Shown one piece after another: positions 36,660 through 45,640 of a stretch of DNA of 64,000 nucleotides. The stretch comes from Nonlabens sp. Hel1_33_55 (lineage in GTDB: Bacteria > Bacteroidota > Bacteroidia > Flavobacteriales > Flavobacteriaceae). The number at the start of each line of letters is the position of its first letter. Position 1 is the stretch's first letter. The DNA is taken from assembly GCF_900101765.1 (NCBI RefSeq), contig NZ_LT627735.1, positions 1,488,001 to 1,552,000 on the forward strand. The letters are read 5' to 3'. The position numbers were made by a program, and so were the translations under genes. The notes below the pieces were generated by a model. That model made no database searches. It saw nothing but the letters and a program-made list of their open reading frames with translations, and was not told the DNA's origin.

Positions 36660-36675
36660 CGCTTTCGCGAAAGCG
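36660..36675. repeat. Palindrome CGCTTTCGCGAAAGCG, exact copy, intergenic
   Basis: Upstream of the carboxylase gene, flanked by ATGAGTC on the left and GGAACTT on the right. One of the longest flanking matches in the window. Confidence 0.9.
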
Positions 36676-36746
36676 GAACTTACATAAACACTATAACTAA
36701 ATTTTAAGATTCCTACCCTAAATATCTCAAAGAACAAATGATTCTT

Positions 36747-37547
36747 TCACGGTTTGCGGTAGTATTGTTGCTCCTCAAGTTGATCCACAATCGTCACATT
36801 GTCCAACCTAAACCGGACGGGAATCGTATAGCTGCGGCTGTTGAAGCTAGGCTTGAAAACGGCAAAATGTAAATGAGGACCTGTGGACCATCCCGTATTG
36901 CCGCTGTAACCTATGTGCTGGTTGGGCTCCACGAGATCTCCTTTGGCCACTAGTGAACCGCCAAATCTTAGATGAGTATATTCTCCAATGGTTCCATCCT
37001 TATGCAATATGCGTATGTGGTTGCCATAGTCAAGGCATTCTGGCTGGGCACATCCTTTGCTATTAGAGGCAACAACCTCTAGAACGATGCCACCTCGAGA
37101 GGCGTGAATTGGTGTTTCTTCAGGCATTGAAAAATCAATGGCATACTTACCGCGATGGGTGCTTTTACCATCATAACCCTGCGAAACGCGATACGAACTA
37201 TTGCGCGCATAAGGCAATTGATAAGCATAGTCATCAGGTTGCGTTGATTGATCACCTGGAATGTAAGAGGCGCTAGCACTATAACCGTAAGCCGCCGGGC
37301 GTTTCATACGTAACTCTAGGACCTTTAAATCTTTACTCTCTGGCGGAATAGTAAACTCGAGATCATCTCTACTGGTTTCTAAATTCTTCAATTTGAATTT
37401 GAGCAGAACCGTGATAGGGAAAGGTTCCCGGTTTGTCACCAGATAATCATAGCCATCTTCAACCGCAATGGCACCGCTGGAAACGTTTAGATCCTGACCC
37501 ATTAGGAAATTGGTGAAAAAGAAAATAAAGGGTATCAAGTATCTCAT
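36747..37547 (-). CDS. M23 family metallopeptidase
   Basis: About 266 aa from the ATG at 37547 (MRYLIPFIFFFTNFLMG), a signal peptide ending GQDL; an ATG six codons earlier would spoil it. The catalytic M23 domain has HRGKYAID (first zinc ligands) and PHLHFAVF (HxH), with GNHIRILHKDG between. Such enzymes cut peptidoglycan or other peptide bridges in the periplasm, or act as scaffolds. The N-terminal region (about 1-120) is beta-rich. Single gene. Confidence 0.85.
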   Translation of the reverse strand: MRYLIPFIFFFTNFLMGQDLNVSSGAIAVEDGYDYLVTNREPFPITVLLKFKLKNLETSRDDLEFTIPPESKDLKVLELRMKRPAAYGYSASASYIPGDQSTQPDDYAYQLPYARNSSYRVSQGYDGKSTHRGKYAIDFSMPEETPIHASRGGIVLEVVASNSKGCAQPECLDYGNHIRILHKDGTIGEYTHLRFGGSLVAKGDLVEPNQHIGYSGNTGWSTGPHLHFAVFKPSFNSRSYTIPVRFRLDNVTIVDQLEEQQYYRKP

Positions 37548-37565
37548 AGAAAAGCAACGCAGCAA

Positions 37566-37916
37566 GTTGTGAGAGGATAACGTGAATCATTCCTATTCTA
37601 GTATGGACCGTCGATATGCTCTGGAAAGATTTTGTTTTTGGAAATTAATTTGAATGTTTTGAGCTGCGCTTTAGTCGTTATATCATCATCCATGCATTTT
37701 GCGATATGACTGTAGTTTGTATTTTGTTCCTGAATGCTATAGTTGACTAATTGATGAACAAATTAGGAACTACAAACATCAGTGATTTTTGAATTTTAGA
37801 AGCTATCAAAGTTGATGATTTTCAGTAGTTTATTTATTATTCCTACTCTTCTAAAATTTGACAGAACACGTTCCTTTGAGGATAAAATTACTAATTTTAG
37901 ATTATACTTTGTTCCT
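37566..37916. other. Intergenic region between M23 peptidase and SIMPL genes
   Basis: About 350 bases without a convincing gene. It contains an imperfect inverted repeat, GTTTGTATTTTGTTCCT (37715) and AGGAACTACAAAC (to 37777), that could fold with a four-base bulge. I see no clear promoter. Confidence 0.5.
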
Positions 37917-38648
37917 ATGAAAAATTCGGTTACCGCTATCATTTTTGCCATCGCCATCGTTATTGCTTCCATCGTATTGGGACATGCAGTGATCAATCGC
38001 AATCAAAAACAAGGAACTATTGAAGTGACTGGATTGGGAAGTCAGGATTTCGTATCTGATCTCATCGTTTGGGAAGGTCGCTTTACGGCAAGTAGTACCG
38101 TGTTGAGTGATGCTTATGCAAAACTTGCCGATAATAAGAATACCATAGAGAGCTACTTGAAAAACAAAGGGCTTTCTAGCGATATGCTGGTTTTTAGCGC
38201 GGTAAATACTTCTGAAAAAACGAACCCTATCTATGGAGCCAATGGTAATTATCAGGGAACCAATTTTGTGGGCTACGAATTGTCGCAAACGATAAGCGTT
38301 CAATCTACAGACGTTGAAAAAATCGAAAAGATTTCACGTGAGGTGACTGAGTTACTTAATCAAGGTGTTCAGTTCTACTCGCAATCACCTCGCTATTATT
38401 TTACAAAACTCGCAGATCTTAAAATCGAAATGATCTCTAAAGCCACAGAAGATGCCCGCATTAGAGCTGAGCAAATCGCAAAAAACTCTGGTGGATCCCT
38501 AGGTGATCTGGAATCTGCAGATATGGGCGTGTTTCAGATTACAGGCCAGAATAGTTCTGAAGATTATTCTTGGGGCGGCACCTACAACACCAGCTCAAAG
38601 GAAAAGACGGCATCCATTACCATGAAACTGGTTTATGAAGCAGAGTAG
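37917..38648 (+). CDS. SIMPL domain (DUF541) membrane-anchored or secreted protein
   Basis: 243 aa from the ATG at 37917 (MKNSVTAIIFAIAIVIASIV), an N-terminal hydrophobic helix; an upstream in-frame TTG at 37812 adds a poor extension and is less likely. The SIMPL domain is recognised by KQGTIEVTGLGSQDFVSD, YLKNKGLSSDMLVFSAVNT and EDARIRAEQIAKNSGG. SIMPL proteins are exported and of unclear role. Its end overlaps the start of the aspartyl protease by 14 bases. Confidence 0.88.
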   Translation: MKNSVTAIIFAIAIVIASIVLGHAVINRNQKQGTIEVTGLGSQDFVSDLIVWEGRFTASSTVLSDAYAKLADNKNTIESYLKNKGLSSDMLVFSAVNTSEKTNPIYGANGNYQGTNFVGYELSQTISVQSTDVEKIEKISREVTELLNQGVQFYSQSPRYYFTKLADLKIEMISKATEDARIRAEQIAKNSGGSLGDLESADMGVFQITGQNSSEDYSWGGTYNTSSKEKTASITMKLVYEAE

Positions 38649-39846
38649 TTTATTTAGTTCGCTTTCGCGAAAGCGGTATCACATCAACCTCATCGTTCTG
38701 TTCATTATTTGTGGATTGCTAATCCGTTGTTCATCTGCTTTGAGTGTTTTTGGCAACGAGAGTGTTGATTATAATGAACCAATTACGACAATTCCTTTTG
38801 AGTATTATGATATGCCCATGGTCGAGGTAGTCATCAATTCAAAAACCTATAAATTTCTAGTCGATACTGGTGCACCTACATTGATTTCCAAAAAGATTTT
38901 CCAAGACTTGAAAATACAGAATGGGAAAAAAGCTCCATTGGGTGACTCCCAGGATGTCATTGAAAATCGAGAATTCATCATTATACCTGAAATGACCTTA
39001 GGCAGTTTATCCTATAAAAACATAGGAGCTGTGGTAACTGATTTTGATGGATCTTTTGAGATTGACTGCATTGGATATGATGGAATTTTGGGTGCCAATC
39101 AAATGTCAATTTCCATATGGAAATTTGATTACCAAAAAAAAGAGATTGAGATTGCAAAATCGATAGAAGATTTTAGTACTTCAGGTTTTAAGGTCATGGA
39201 ATTTCATCCCATGCGTCCACAAATGACACCGCTGGTAAATGGCATAATCGATGGACAGCGCACAGAATATACATACGATACAGGATACAGCGGTGGATTG
39301 ACCACATTACTGAACTCTGAAAGTCCAAACTCCTATCCTCACATAACTAAATACGGAAAAAGTAGCGCTGGAATTTATGGTGTAGGTAAAATTGAAGAGC
39401 GAGCTATCTTCAAGGTGGACACCCTAAATCTAGGTGGCATCTCTCTAAACAATGTGGTCATAGATAATGATGTTTCTGGTCTTATAGGCAATCAACTTAT
39501 CGACAATTATATATCAATCATTGACTGGAAAACGCAGAAGATCTACTGGAAAGAAGTTTCAGAAAATGATCTGGTTAGTGAGAAAACCTTCGGGTTTGGA
39601 TATAGGCTGAATACTATGAAAGCTATCGTGGCAAATCGTATTAAGGAAATAGATTTACCATTTGAAGTAGGCGATACCATTCTCTCTATAAATGAAACAA
39701 ATTTTGAGAATCTGAATAGAGAAACTGCTTGTGCGTTAACCAACTTCAAAATCGAGGACAAACTTCAAGAAATGCAATTGCGTTATCTCAAAAATGGAGA
39801 AGTACAATCCATAGTTCTCAAAAAACAGGCATTGTTGAATGACTAA
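38635..39846 (+). CDS. Retropepsin-like aspartyl protease lipoprotein with C-terminal PDZ-like domain
   Basis: 403 aa. The lipobox is LIRC, after a signal region whose positive charges (SSLSRKR) come from a palindrome. The first protease half has FLVDTGAPTLISKK, and a second Asp-Thr-Gly is in YTYDTGYSGGLTTL, so both halves of a single-chain retropepsin-like fold are present. The last ~90 residues (LPFEVGDTILSINETNF) look like a PDZ domain. Such proteins process peptides in the periplasm. The start is within the end of the SIMPL gene, so they form an operon. Confidence 0.8.
   Translation: MKQSSLFSSLSRKRYHINLIVLFIICGLLIRCSSALSVFGNESVDYNEPITTIPFEYYDMPMVEVVINSKTYKFLVDTGAPTLISKKIFQDLKIQNGKKAPLGDSQDVIENREFIIIPEMTLGSLSYKNIGAVVTDFDGSFEIDCIGYDGILGANQMSISIWKFDYQKKEIEIAKSIEDFSTSGFKVMEFHPMRPQMTPLVNGIIDGQRTEYTYDTGYSGGLTTLLNSESPNSYPHITKYGKSSAGIYGVGKIEERAIFKVDTLNLGGISLNNVVIDNDVSGLIGNQLIDNYISIIDWKTQKIYWKEVSENDLVSEKTFGFGYRLNTMKAIVANRIKEIDLPFEVGDTILSINETNFENLNRETACALTNFKIEDKLQEMQLRYLKNGEVQSIVLKKQALLND
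38660..38675. repeat. Palindrome CGCTTTCGCGAAAGCG, exact copy
   Basis: Inside the signal region of the aspartyl protease, read as LSRKR. Confidence 0.9.
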
Positions 39847-39849
39847 TTA

Positions 39850-41460
39850 TTAGATCTCTGAATCTGCTAGATCAATCGCAATATGATAACGTGGATCTTC
39901 AATGCTGGTTTCAATAACATCTGCAAATTCTGGATTGCGTCGTATCAATAGTTCCTGACATTCTGGACTTAGATGTGTGAGTTTGATTTGCTTCCCAAGG
40001 TCTAAATACTTGTTTCCAACATTACGTAAAGCTTCCACACCACTATGATCCTGAACTCTGGATTCCATGAAGTCGATCTCAATTTTATCAGGGTCGTTTT
40101 TAGGATCAAACTTTGCATTAAACGCAGTTACTGATCCAAAGAAAAGTGGTCCCCAAATTTCATAGACTTTAGTCCCGTCAGATTTTAGGCTTTTTCTGGC
40201 TCTAATGCGCTTGGCACTGTTCCAGGCAAAAACAAGCGCACTCATAATAACACCAGTCACAACTGCAATTGCAAGATCCAACCAAACCGTAATCGCACTC
40301 ACAGCGATCAGTATGATTAAATCTGCTAGCGGGATTTTATTGATGATCCTAAAACTAGACCACGCAAAAGTTCCAATCACCACCATAAACATAACGCCTA
40401 CCAAAGCCGCAATTGGGATTTGTTCTATTACTGGAGCGCCAAAAAGAATAAATATCAACAGGGCAATCGCTGCAACGACACCAGAGAGTCTACCACGACC
40501 ACCAGAATTTACATTGATAATGGATTGACCTATCATCGCACAACCACCCATTCCACCGAATAGTCCGTTAACCAAGTTACCAGCACCTTGTGCAACACAT
40601 TCACGGTTACCGCTACCGCGAGTTTCCGTCAAATCGTCAACAAGGTTCAAGGTCATTAAAGATTCTATCAAACCAACCGCTGCAATCGTGACCGCAGTAC
40701 TAATTATGATCACCCAGTTTCCTTGTATCGTTTCAAACAAAGTAAAAATCTGGAACTGGAATTCTGGTAGCGATCCCTGCATTCCATTACCGCCACCATC
40801 TCTTATAAAAGAACCGACCGTGGCAACGTCAAGGTTACCAAAAATTGTTATTCCAGCCACTACTGCGATCGCAGCAAGAGCAGCAGGAATAGCCTTAGTA
40901 ACTTTAGGAAGAAAATACATGATGGCCATAGTCAAGGCCACAAGCCCTAATAATATGTAAAGAGATGCACCTGATAACCATTCCTTGGCATCTCCAGTTC
41001 CTGTTTTGAAAAAATCAAGTTGCGCTAGGAATATCACAATAGCAAGACCATTCACAAATCCCATCATTACTGGATGCGGTATTAATCGTACGAACTTACC
41101 TAAACGTAGAAACCCAGCGGCCATTTGTATCACACCTACAATAAGAAGTGTTATAAACAACCATTGTAATCCAAGATTCTCATAAGGAGTATCCATGGCC
41201 ATTCCTACCTCATTACCCGTTTTGATCAATAAAACCATTACGATAGCCGTTGCTCCTGTCGCTCCAGAAATCATTCCAGGACGACCACCAAATAGTGCGG
41301 TAATCAATCCCATCATAAAGGCTCCATACAATCCTACCATAGGATCCACACCAGCCACAAAAGCAAAAGCTACTGCCTCGGGAACTAATGCTAGTGCAAC
41401 GGTCAAACCCGAAAGCACATCATTCTTAGGGTTTCCTACAAAGTTGTTAAAGAGTTTCAT
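39850..41460 (-). CDS. SulP family inorganic anion transporter with STAS domain
   Basis: 536 aa, about 11-12 membrane helices with the SulP signatures DVLSGLTVALALVPEAVAFAF and RPGMISGATGATAIV near the N-terminus, GNRECVAQGAGNLVNGLFGGM in the middle and a cytoplasmic STAS domain at the end (IDFMESRVQDHSGVEAL). The family transports sulfate, bicarbonate or other anions, usually with proton or sodium. The substrate cannot be fixed; no cysteine-synthesis or carbonic-anhydrase gene is adjacent. A -7 element (TATTTTTG) is at 41489-41496 on the same strand. Confidence 0.95.
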   Translation of the reverse strand: MKLFNNFVGNPKNDVLSGLTVALALVPEAVAFAFVAGVDPMVGLYGAFMMGLITALFGGRPGMISGATGATAIVMVLLIKTGNEVGMAMDTPYENLGLQWLFITLLIVGVIQMAAGFLRLGKFVRLIPHPVMMGFVNGLAIVIFLAQLDFFKTGTGDAKEWLSGASLYILLGLVALTMAIMYFLPKVTKAIPAALAAIAVVAGITIFGNLDVATVGSFIRDGGGNGMQGSLPEFQFQIFTLFETIQGNWVIIISTAVTIAAVGLIESLMTLNLVDDLTETRGSGNRECVAQGAGNLVNGLFGGMGGCAMIGQSIINVNSGGRGRLSGVVAAIALLIFILFGAPVIEQIPIAALVGVMFMVVIGTFAWSSFRIINKIPLADLIILIAVSAITVWLDLAIAVVTGVIMSALVFAWNSAKRIRARKSLKSDGTKVYEIWGPLFFGSVTAFNAKFDPKNDPDKIEIDFMESRVQDHSGVEALRNVGNKYLDLGKQIKLTHLSPECQELLIRRNPEFADVIETSIEDPRYHIAIDLADSEI

Positions 41461-41488
41461 ACAGGTATACTACTATGGATAAAACGTG

Positions 41489-41496
41489 CAAAAATA
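41489..41496 (-). promoter_or_regulatory. Candidate -7 element of the SulP gene
   Basis: Reverse strand TATTTTTG, a match to TAnnTTTG, 29 bases upstream of the start. No clear TTG at the expected distance. Confidence 0.3.
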
Positions 41497-41528
41497 GGCT
41501 ATTGTAACGTAGTGCTAAAAGGAGAACA

Positions 41529-41682
41529 TCAATAAGTCAAGGATCTATTTTTGGCTTTCATTAGTCTATAAATAACATCCCAATCAAAATATTTAGGATC
41601 AAATTGCTCACAGAGCCAGACGAGAAGAAAATGAACCATGGGTGAAATATTATCCAATAGTACACTTCCGAAATTTAATTAT
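41529..41682 (-). pseudogene. Possible gene remnant or very short gene
   Basis: About 50 open reverse-strand codons that read like real protein: NFGSVLLDNISPMVHF, then LLVWLCEQFDPKYFDWD and YRLMKAKNR. The only ATG (41639) gives 36 aa. The composition is protein-like rather than random, but I do not recognise the family. It may be the tail of a deleted gene. The rest of the 41461-41772 gap shows nothing else. Confidence 0.3.
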
Positions 41683-41772
41683 AGGAGCATCATCCAGCAC
41701 TGTTGAAATTGAAAAGTAATTACTCACCTAAATCAAATACCTCATCAGATTTCTATATTTGAAACTTCACAC

Positions 41773-42294
41773 ATGTCCATGAAGCACCTACTTAAAGACC
41801 TTACTTATCGCAAGGCAAAACCAAATGACCTTAACCTAGCTCTGGAACTTCTTAAAATAACAGCTCAAGATTTACAGGAACGAGATATCGACCAGTGGAA
41901 CTATTGGCTTGATCCACCTCAGGAGCGATTGGACTGGTTACGGGAAGGATTTGAAAACGATGAATTCAACTTCTTCTTTAACAATAAAACGCTGGTAGCC
42001 ATGTACCGTTTGATGAACATGGATCTTAAATATTGGGGACCTCAAGAAGAAAAAGCGTTTTACATTCACTCGCTGGTGGTTCATCCTAATTTAAAGGGTC
42101 ATCATATAGGCCATCAAATTTTATTGGAAATAAAGAAGCTGGCTACATCTAATGAAATCGATCTACTTCGGTTGGATTGTGATAGTACCAACCAGCGATT
42201 GTGCAGGTATTATGAAGATTACGGGTTCAAAAAGGTAAGACAGAAACAAATGCCTAACTCACTGAACAATCTTTATGAATTACAATTGAAGTAA
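41773..42294 (+). CDS. GNAT family N-acetyltransferase
   Basis: 173 aa (a second ATG two codons in is equally possible). The acetyl-CoA site is in HSLVVHPNLKGHHIGHQILL, the core GNAT motif, followed by LLRLDCDSTNQRLCRYYEDYG, which ends the fold as in the aminoglycoside or ribosomal-protein-type GNATs. Substrate unknown. Single gene between convergent neighbours. Confidence 0.88.
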   Translation: MSMKHLLKDLTYRKAKPNDLNLALELLKITAQDLQERDIDQWNYWLDPPQERLDWLREGFENDEFNFFFNNKTLVAMYRLMNMDLKYWGPQEEKAFYIHSLVVHPNLKGHHIGHQILLEIKKLATSNEIDLLRLDCDSTNQRLCRYYEDYGFKKVRQKQMPNSLNNLYELQLK

Positions 42295-42309
42295 CGTTTT
42301 CAATAATTC

Positions 42310-42325
42310 CGCTTTCGCGAAAGCG
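42310..42325. repeat. Palindrome CGCTTTCGCGAAAGCG, exact copy, intergenic
   Basis: Between the GNAT stop and the terminator, flanked by ATTC and AACTATA. Confidence 0.9.
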
Positions 42326-42351
42326 AACTATACCGCAACTAATTTCAAACA

Positions 42352-42378
42352 AAAAAAGCGACTCAGAGTCGCTTTTTA
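42352..42378. terminator. Bidirectional terminator
   Basis: AAAAAGCGACTC-a-GAGTCGCTTTTT, a perfect stem with A and T tracts, between the convergent GNAT and DEAD-box genes. Confidence 0.9.
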
Positions 42379-42402
42379 AAAATCAATGTATGGTATCACT
42401 GC

Positions 42403-43686
42403 TTAAGAGTTGGAACTGCGACTGCGGTCTCTACTCTTGTTACGGTTACCTGAATTTTTAGGTTTACCACCGGATGGTCTAGAGTTGCGGTTACTGCCGC
42501 GACCTCTATTTCCGCCTTGTTTTTTCAAGCTAGGCTCTGCAGCATCTTCCATTTTAAACTCAAATGGATGATCTTCTATCACAGGGATTTTAGTCTGGAT
42601 CAGTTTCTCAATGTCCTTTAAAAATGGACGCTCTTCCAACATGCAAAAACTTGCTGCCATACCGCTCGCACCAGCTCTACCTGTACGGCCTATACGGTGT
42701 ACATATGATTCTGAAACGTTGGGAAGATCGTAATTGATGACATAAGAAAGTTCATCAATATCGATACCGCGAGCTGCAATATCTGTGGCGACTAGCGCTT
42801 GTAATTTACCGTCTTTAAAATCACCTAAAGCACGTTGACGCGCGACTTGGGATTTGTTTCCATGAATAGCGGCACTTTTGATTCCCGCTTTTTCAAGGTC
42901 TTTTACGATCTTATTGGCTCCATGTTTTGTTCTTGAGAAAACTAAGGTCGAGTCATTCATATCAGTTTGAAGAAGGTGCACCAATAAATTGGTTTTATTC
43001 TTCTTATTGACGTGATAGATAACCTGCTCCACTTTCTCTGCGGTAGTTTTTTCTGGCTCGATGGTTACTCGCTCAAAATCTCCTAAAATCTGTCTGGATA
43101 GTTCAACAATCGCTTTAGGCATTGTTGCACTAAAGAATAATGACTGTCTTTGCTTAGGAAGTAATTTGAGTAGTTTCTTGATGTCGTGGATAAAGCCCAT
43201 GTCCAGCATCTGGTCAGCTTCATCAAGCACGAAATATTCAATATCTGCTAGCGAAATATATTTCTGGCTTATAAGATCCAATAATCTTCCTGGCGTCGCG
43301 ACTAGTACATCTACGCCTTGGTGTAGTGCATAGACTTGTTTGGTTTGTTTGACACCGCCGTAAATAACGGTATTCTTAATGTTAGTATATTTCGCGTAAG
43401 CGGTAAAATTCTCATCGATCTGGATCGCTAGCTCTCTGGTAGGTGTAACCACCAACGTTCTGACCTTACGTTTCTTTCTAGGTCCTTCACCTTCCAACAG
43501 CTGCTGGAGTATTGGGATGGAAAAAGCGGCAGTCTTACCGGTACCGGTCTGTGCAACGCCCAATAGGTCCTTGCCTTTTAATAAGATGGGAATGGATTGT
43601 GCTTGAATAGGTGTTGGATTCTCATATCCTTGGTCCTGTAAAGCTTTCAGGATGGACTCGTCGAGCCCCAATTCTTTAAATGTCAT
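42403..43686 (-). CDS. DEAD-box RNA helicase (RhlE-like)
   Basis: 427 aa. All helicase motifs are present: Q motif NPTPIQAQSIP, motif I AQTGTGKTAAF, motif Ib TPGRLLDL, DEAD as VLDEADQMLDMGF, SAT as FFSATMP, and HRIGRTGRAG near the end. The C-terminal tail is basic and glycine/arginine/serine-rich (NRGRGSNRNSRPSGGK), as in RhlE-type proteins acting in ribosome assembly and cold response. The promoter upstream is a good match to the Bacteroidota consensus. Confidence 0.93.
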   Translation of the reverse strand: MTFKELGLDESILKALQDQGYENPTPIQAQSIPILLKGKDLLGVAQTGTGKTAAFSIPILQQLLEGEGPRKKRKVRTLVVTPTRELAIQIDENFTAYAKYTNIKNTVIYGGVKQTKQVYALHQGVDVLVATPGRLLDLISQKYISLADIEYFVLDEADQMLDMGFIHDIKKLLKLLPKQRQSLFFSATMPKAIVELSRQILGDFERVTIEPEKTTAEKVEQVIYHVNKKNKTNLLVHLLQTDMNDSTLVFSRTKHGANKIVKDLEKAGIKSAAIHGNKSQVARQRALGDFKDGKLQALVATDIAARGIDIDELSYVINYDLPNVSESYVHRIGRTGRAGASGMAASFCMLEERPFLKDIEKLIQTKIPVIEDHPFEFKMEDAAEPSLKKQGGNRGRGSNRNSRPSGGKPKNSGNRNKSRDRSRSSNS

Positions 43687-43702
43687 GTATTGTATTAAGC
43701 TG

Positions 43703-43734
43703 CAAAGGTACGGTTATTAAAAATGCAGCTGCAA
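43703..43734 (-). promoter_or_regulatory. Promoter of the DEAD-box helicase gene
   Basis: On the reverse strand, TTG (43732-43734), 21 bases, then TACCTTTG (43703-43710), 16 bases upstream of the ATG. A complete TTG-n21-TAnnTTTG match. Confidence 0.65.
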
Positions 43735-43750
43735 TCTATTGTTATATGTA

Positions 43751-44170
43751 TTACCTGACGCTTAATGTGTAATCCCGTGAGGTAGAGTCTTCACAAAGCG
43801 TATCGCCGTCTTCAAGTATCCCGCCATCATCGTCTGTAAAGAAAACTGGTTCTACGGTCAAGAAAACGTTGATTCTAAAATCTCCACGATCTAATGGCGA
43901 ACCAAAAATGAAAAGTCTGCGTCCTTCCCATTCATAATCCATTCCTCTAGGCAAGCCATTTACCGTGAAGTAATAGAAATAGCTGTCGTCTCTAGGCTCG
44001 TTGTCAACTTGAGCTCTAAAGCTGTGTTCATAATATTGACCTGCAACTGCTGTATTGAATATCGAATTAGGTAACTCTGGTCTCGTGGGAATGATGCAAT
44101 CTGTCAACGGATCACACGCAGAAAACGAAAATGCAAGAAAGAGAAATGAGAGTAGGTAGAGATAGCGCAT
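43751..44170 (-). CDS. Small lipoprotein with Ig-like domain
   Basis: 139 aa. The signal peptide ends in FSAC, the lipobox, followed by DPLTDCIIPTRPELPN. The mature part has the look of a cadherin/putative-Ig fold: IFNTAVAGQYYEHSFRA, then VNGLPRGMDYEWEGRRLFIF and DFRINVFLTVE. Three other cysteines may form disulfides. Such proteins stay on the outer membrane. Family not certain. Confidence 0.75.
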   Translation of the reverse strand: MRYLYLLSFLFLAFSFSACDPLTDCIIPTRPELPNSIFNTAVAGQYYEHSFRAQVDNEPRDDSYFYYFTVNGLPRGMDYEWEGRRLFIFGSPLDRGDFRINVFLTVEPVFFTDDDGGILEDGDTLCEDSTSRDYTLSVR

Positions 44171-44274
44171 GATAGATGATTTTAAAAATCATATCAAGTA
44201 TGCTGCCAAAATTTTATTTGAACCGTGTCGCATTATATGACAAGTCATTAAAAACTTGAATCTGAATCTCTAAT

Positions 44275-44396
44275 CGTAGTTCTTGGAATTGGAGATTGGA
44301 GATTAGATATCTTAGAATTTAACCTTGGGATTAAAAGTAAAAGGTTAGAAGTTTGGAACTTGGAACTTGATTCTTGATTCTTGATTCTTAAAAAGA
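44275..44396. repeat. Low-complexity tract of short repeats
   Basis: Runs of TTGGAATTGGAGATTGGAGAT, then TTTGGAACTTGGAACTTGAT and three TTCTTGA units. Repeats like these recur in flavobacterial genomes between genes; their function is unknown to me. Confidence 0.6.
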
Positions 44397-45200
44397 TTAC
44401 CATCCGCCACTGGCGCCACCGCCACCAAAACCGCCACCGCCGAAGCCGCCTCCAAATCCACCGCCACCGCCGAAACCGCCGCTCGATCCGCCACCAAAAC
44501 TACCGCCGCCGCCAAAGCCGCCACGGCCTAAACTGCTTAAAACAATAATATCCAGTAGCGATGCACCAGATTTCCTGCCGCCGTTGTTGCCATTATTTTT
44601 ATTCTTGATGCTCATGACAATCACCAAAATGATAAACCCTAGGAAAATTATGGCTTGAATAGGGATTCCAGAATCCTTTGAAAAATCGCGATCTTCTTTG
44701 AACTCACCATTAAGTGCAGAAAAAATGGCGTCTGCAGCTTTATCGAGTCCTGCGTAATAGTCACCACGTTTGAACTCTGGTATGATAACTCTATTAATGA
44801 TGCGCTCTGACATTAAATCGGTCAGGCGGTACTCGATGCCGTAACCTGTTGATATGTCAACGCGCCTATCATCTCTAGCAAGTAAAATCAAAATACCGTT
44901 ATCCTCATCTGCTTGACCTATTCCCCAAGTCTGGCCCCATTCTGCCGATACCATTGAAATATCCTGACCTTCTGTACTTGAGATAATGGCAACCACGATT
45001 TGAGTACTGGTGCTGTCTGCATACCTCACCAGCTTATTTGTCAACGCAGATTTTTGACCTTCATCCAATAGGTTGACATAGTCATAAACGGCTGTTTGAG
45101 CAGATCCAGAACTAGGTTTTGGCGGGATTTCAAATTGTGCAGATGCCATTCCTGAAAGGAAAAACATCACGCTACAGATATATAAGTGAAGCTGTTTCAA
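44397..45200 (-). CDS. TPM domain protein with glycine-rich C-terminus (YgcG-like)
   Basis: 267 aa. The signal peptide ends ASAQ; the TPM domain follows with VNLLDEGQKSALTNKL, TQIVVAIISSTEGQDI and DNGILILLARDDRRVDI, then a membrane helix (AIIFLGFIILVIVM) and a 60-residue glycine/phenylalanine tail (GGGFGGGG repeats). TPM proteins occur with LemA and may act as metal-binding or phosphatase-like proteins at the membrane. It overlaps the next TPM gene by four bases, in a lemA-TPM-TPM operon. Confidence 0.9.
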   Translation of the reverse strand: MKQLHLYICSVMFFLSGMASAQFEIPPKPSSGSAQTAVYDYVNLLDEGQKSALTNKLVRYADSTSTQIVVAIISSTEGQDISMVSAEWGQTWGIGQADEDNGILILLARDDRRVDISTGYGIEYRLTDLMSERIINRVIIPEFKRGDYYAGLDKAADAIFSALNGEFKEDRDFSKDSGIPIQAIIFLGFIILVIVMSIKNKNNGNNGGRKSGASLLDIIVLSSLGRGGFGGGGSFGGGSSGGFGGGGGFGGGFGGGGFGGGGASGGW

Positions 45201-45637
45201 CTGGTCGTTATCTCGTCTGGAAGTTCGTTAATATCATCCTTGTGCCACGGGAAATAGGCGGCTAGCTTCTGTCCTACTTGATGGATTCCTGTAATGAGGC
45301 CTTTGGTGAATTCGCTTTCGCGAAAGCGTGCTTCCATACCATCTTTTATGCTATTCCAAAAATTTTCTGGCACGACCTGATTGATACCACTGTCACCCAA
45401 AACCGCAAACTTGCGATCATCAACGGCCAGATAAAAAAGAATACCATTCGCATCTTTTGTATTGTCCATCTTGAGTTGATGGAACAATTCCTGAGCACGA
45501 GTATAGGCATTACCAGCACAGCTACTTTCCAGATGAACTCGTATCTCGCCGCTGGTGCGAAGCTCTGCCGCACGAATGGCTTCTACGATTTCCTCCTCTT
45601 GTTGCGCGCTTAGAAATGCCTCTACCTTGCTGGTCAT
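45197..45637 (-). CDS. TPM domain protein
   Basis: 146 aa, a second, shorter TPM protein without signal peptide or membrane segment. The domain is seen in EIVEAIRAAELRTSGEIRVH, ANGILFYLAVDDRKFAVLGD and VVPENFWNSIKDGMEARF. A perfect palindrome in the reading frame encodes FRES within EARFRESEF. It lies four bases after lemA and overlaps the glycine-rich TPM gene by four. Function of this soluble TPM protein is unknown. Confidence 0.88.
   Translation of the reverse strand: MTSKVEAFLSAQQEEEIVEAIRAAELRTSGEIRVHLESSCAGNAYTRAQELFHQLKMDNTKDANGILFYLAVDDRKFAVLGDSGINQVVPENFWNSIKDGMEARFRESEFTKGLITGIHQVGQKLAAYFPWHKDDINELPDEITTS
45313..45328. repeat. Palindrome CGCTTTCGCGAAAGCG, exact copy
   Basis: In the soluble TPM gene, read in the third frame as ARFRESE. 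Confidence 0.9.
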
Positions 45638-45640
45638 GTT

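Noticed and set aside
43391..43406. TTTCGCGTAAGCGG in the DEAD-box gene
   Set aside because: Poor match to the palindrome; encodes the native AYAKYT.
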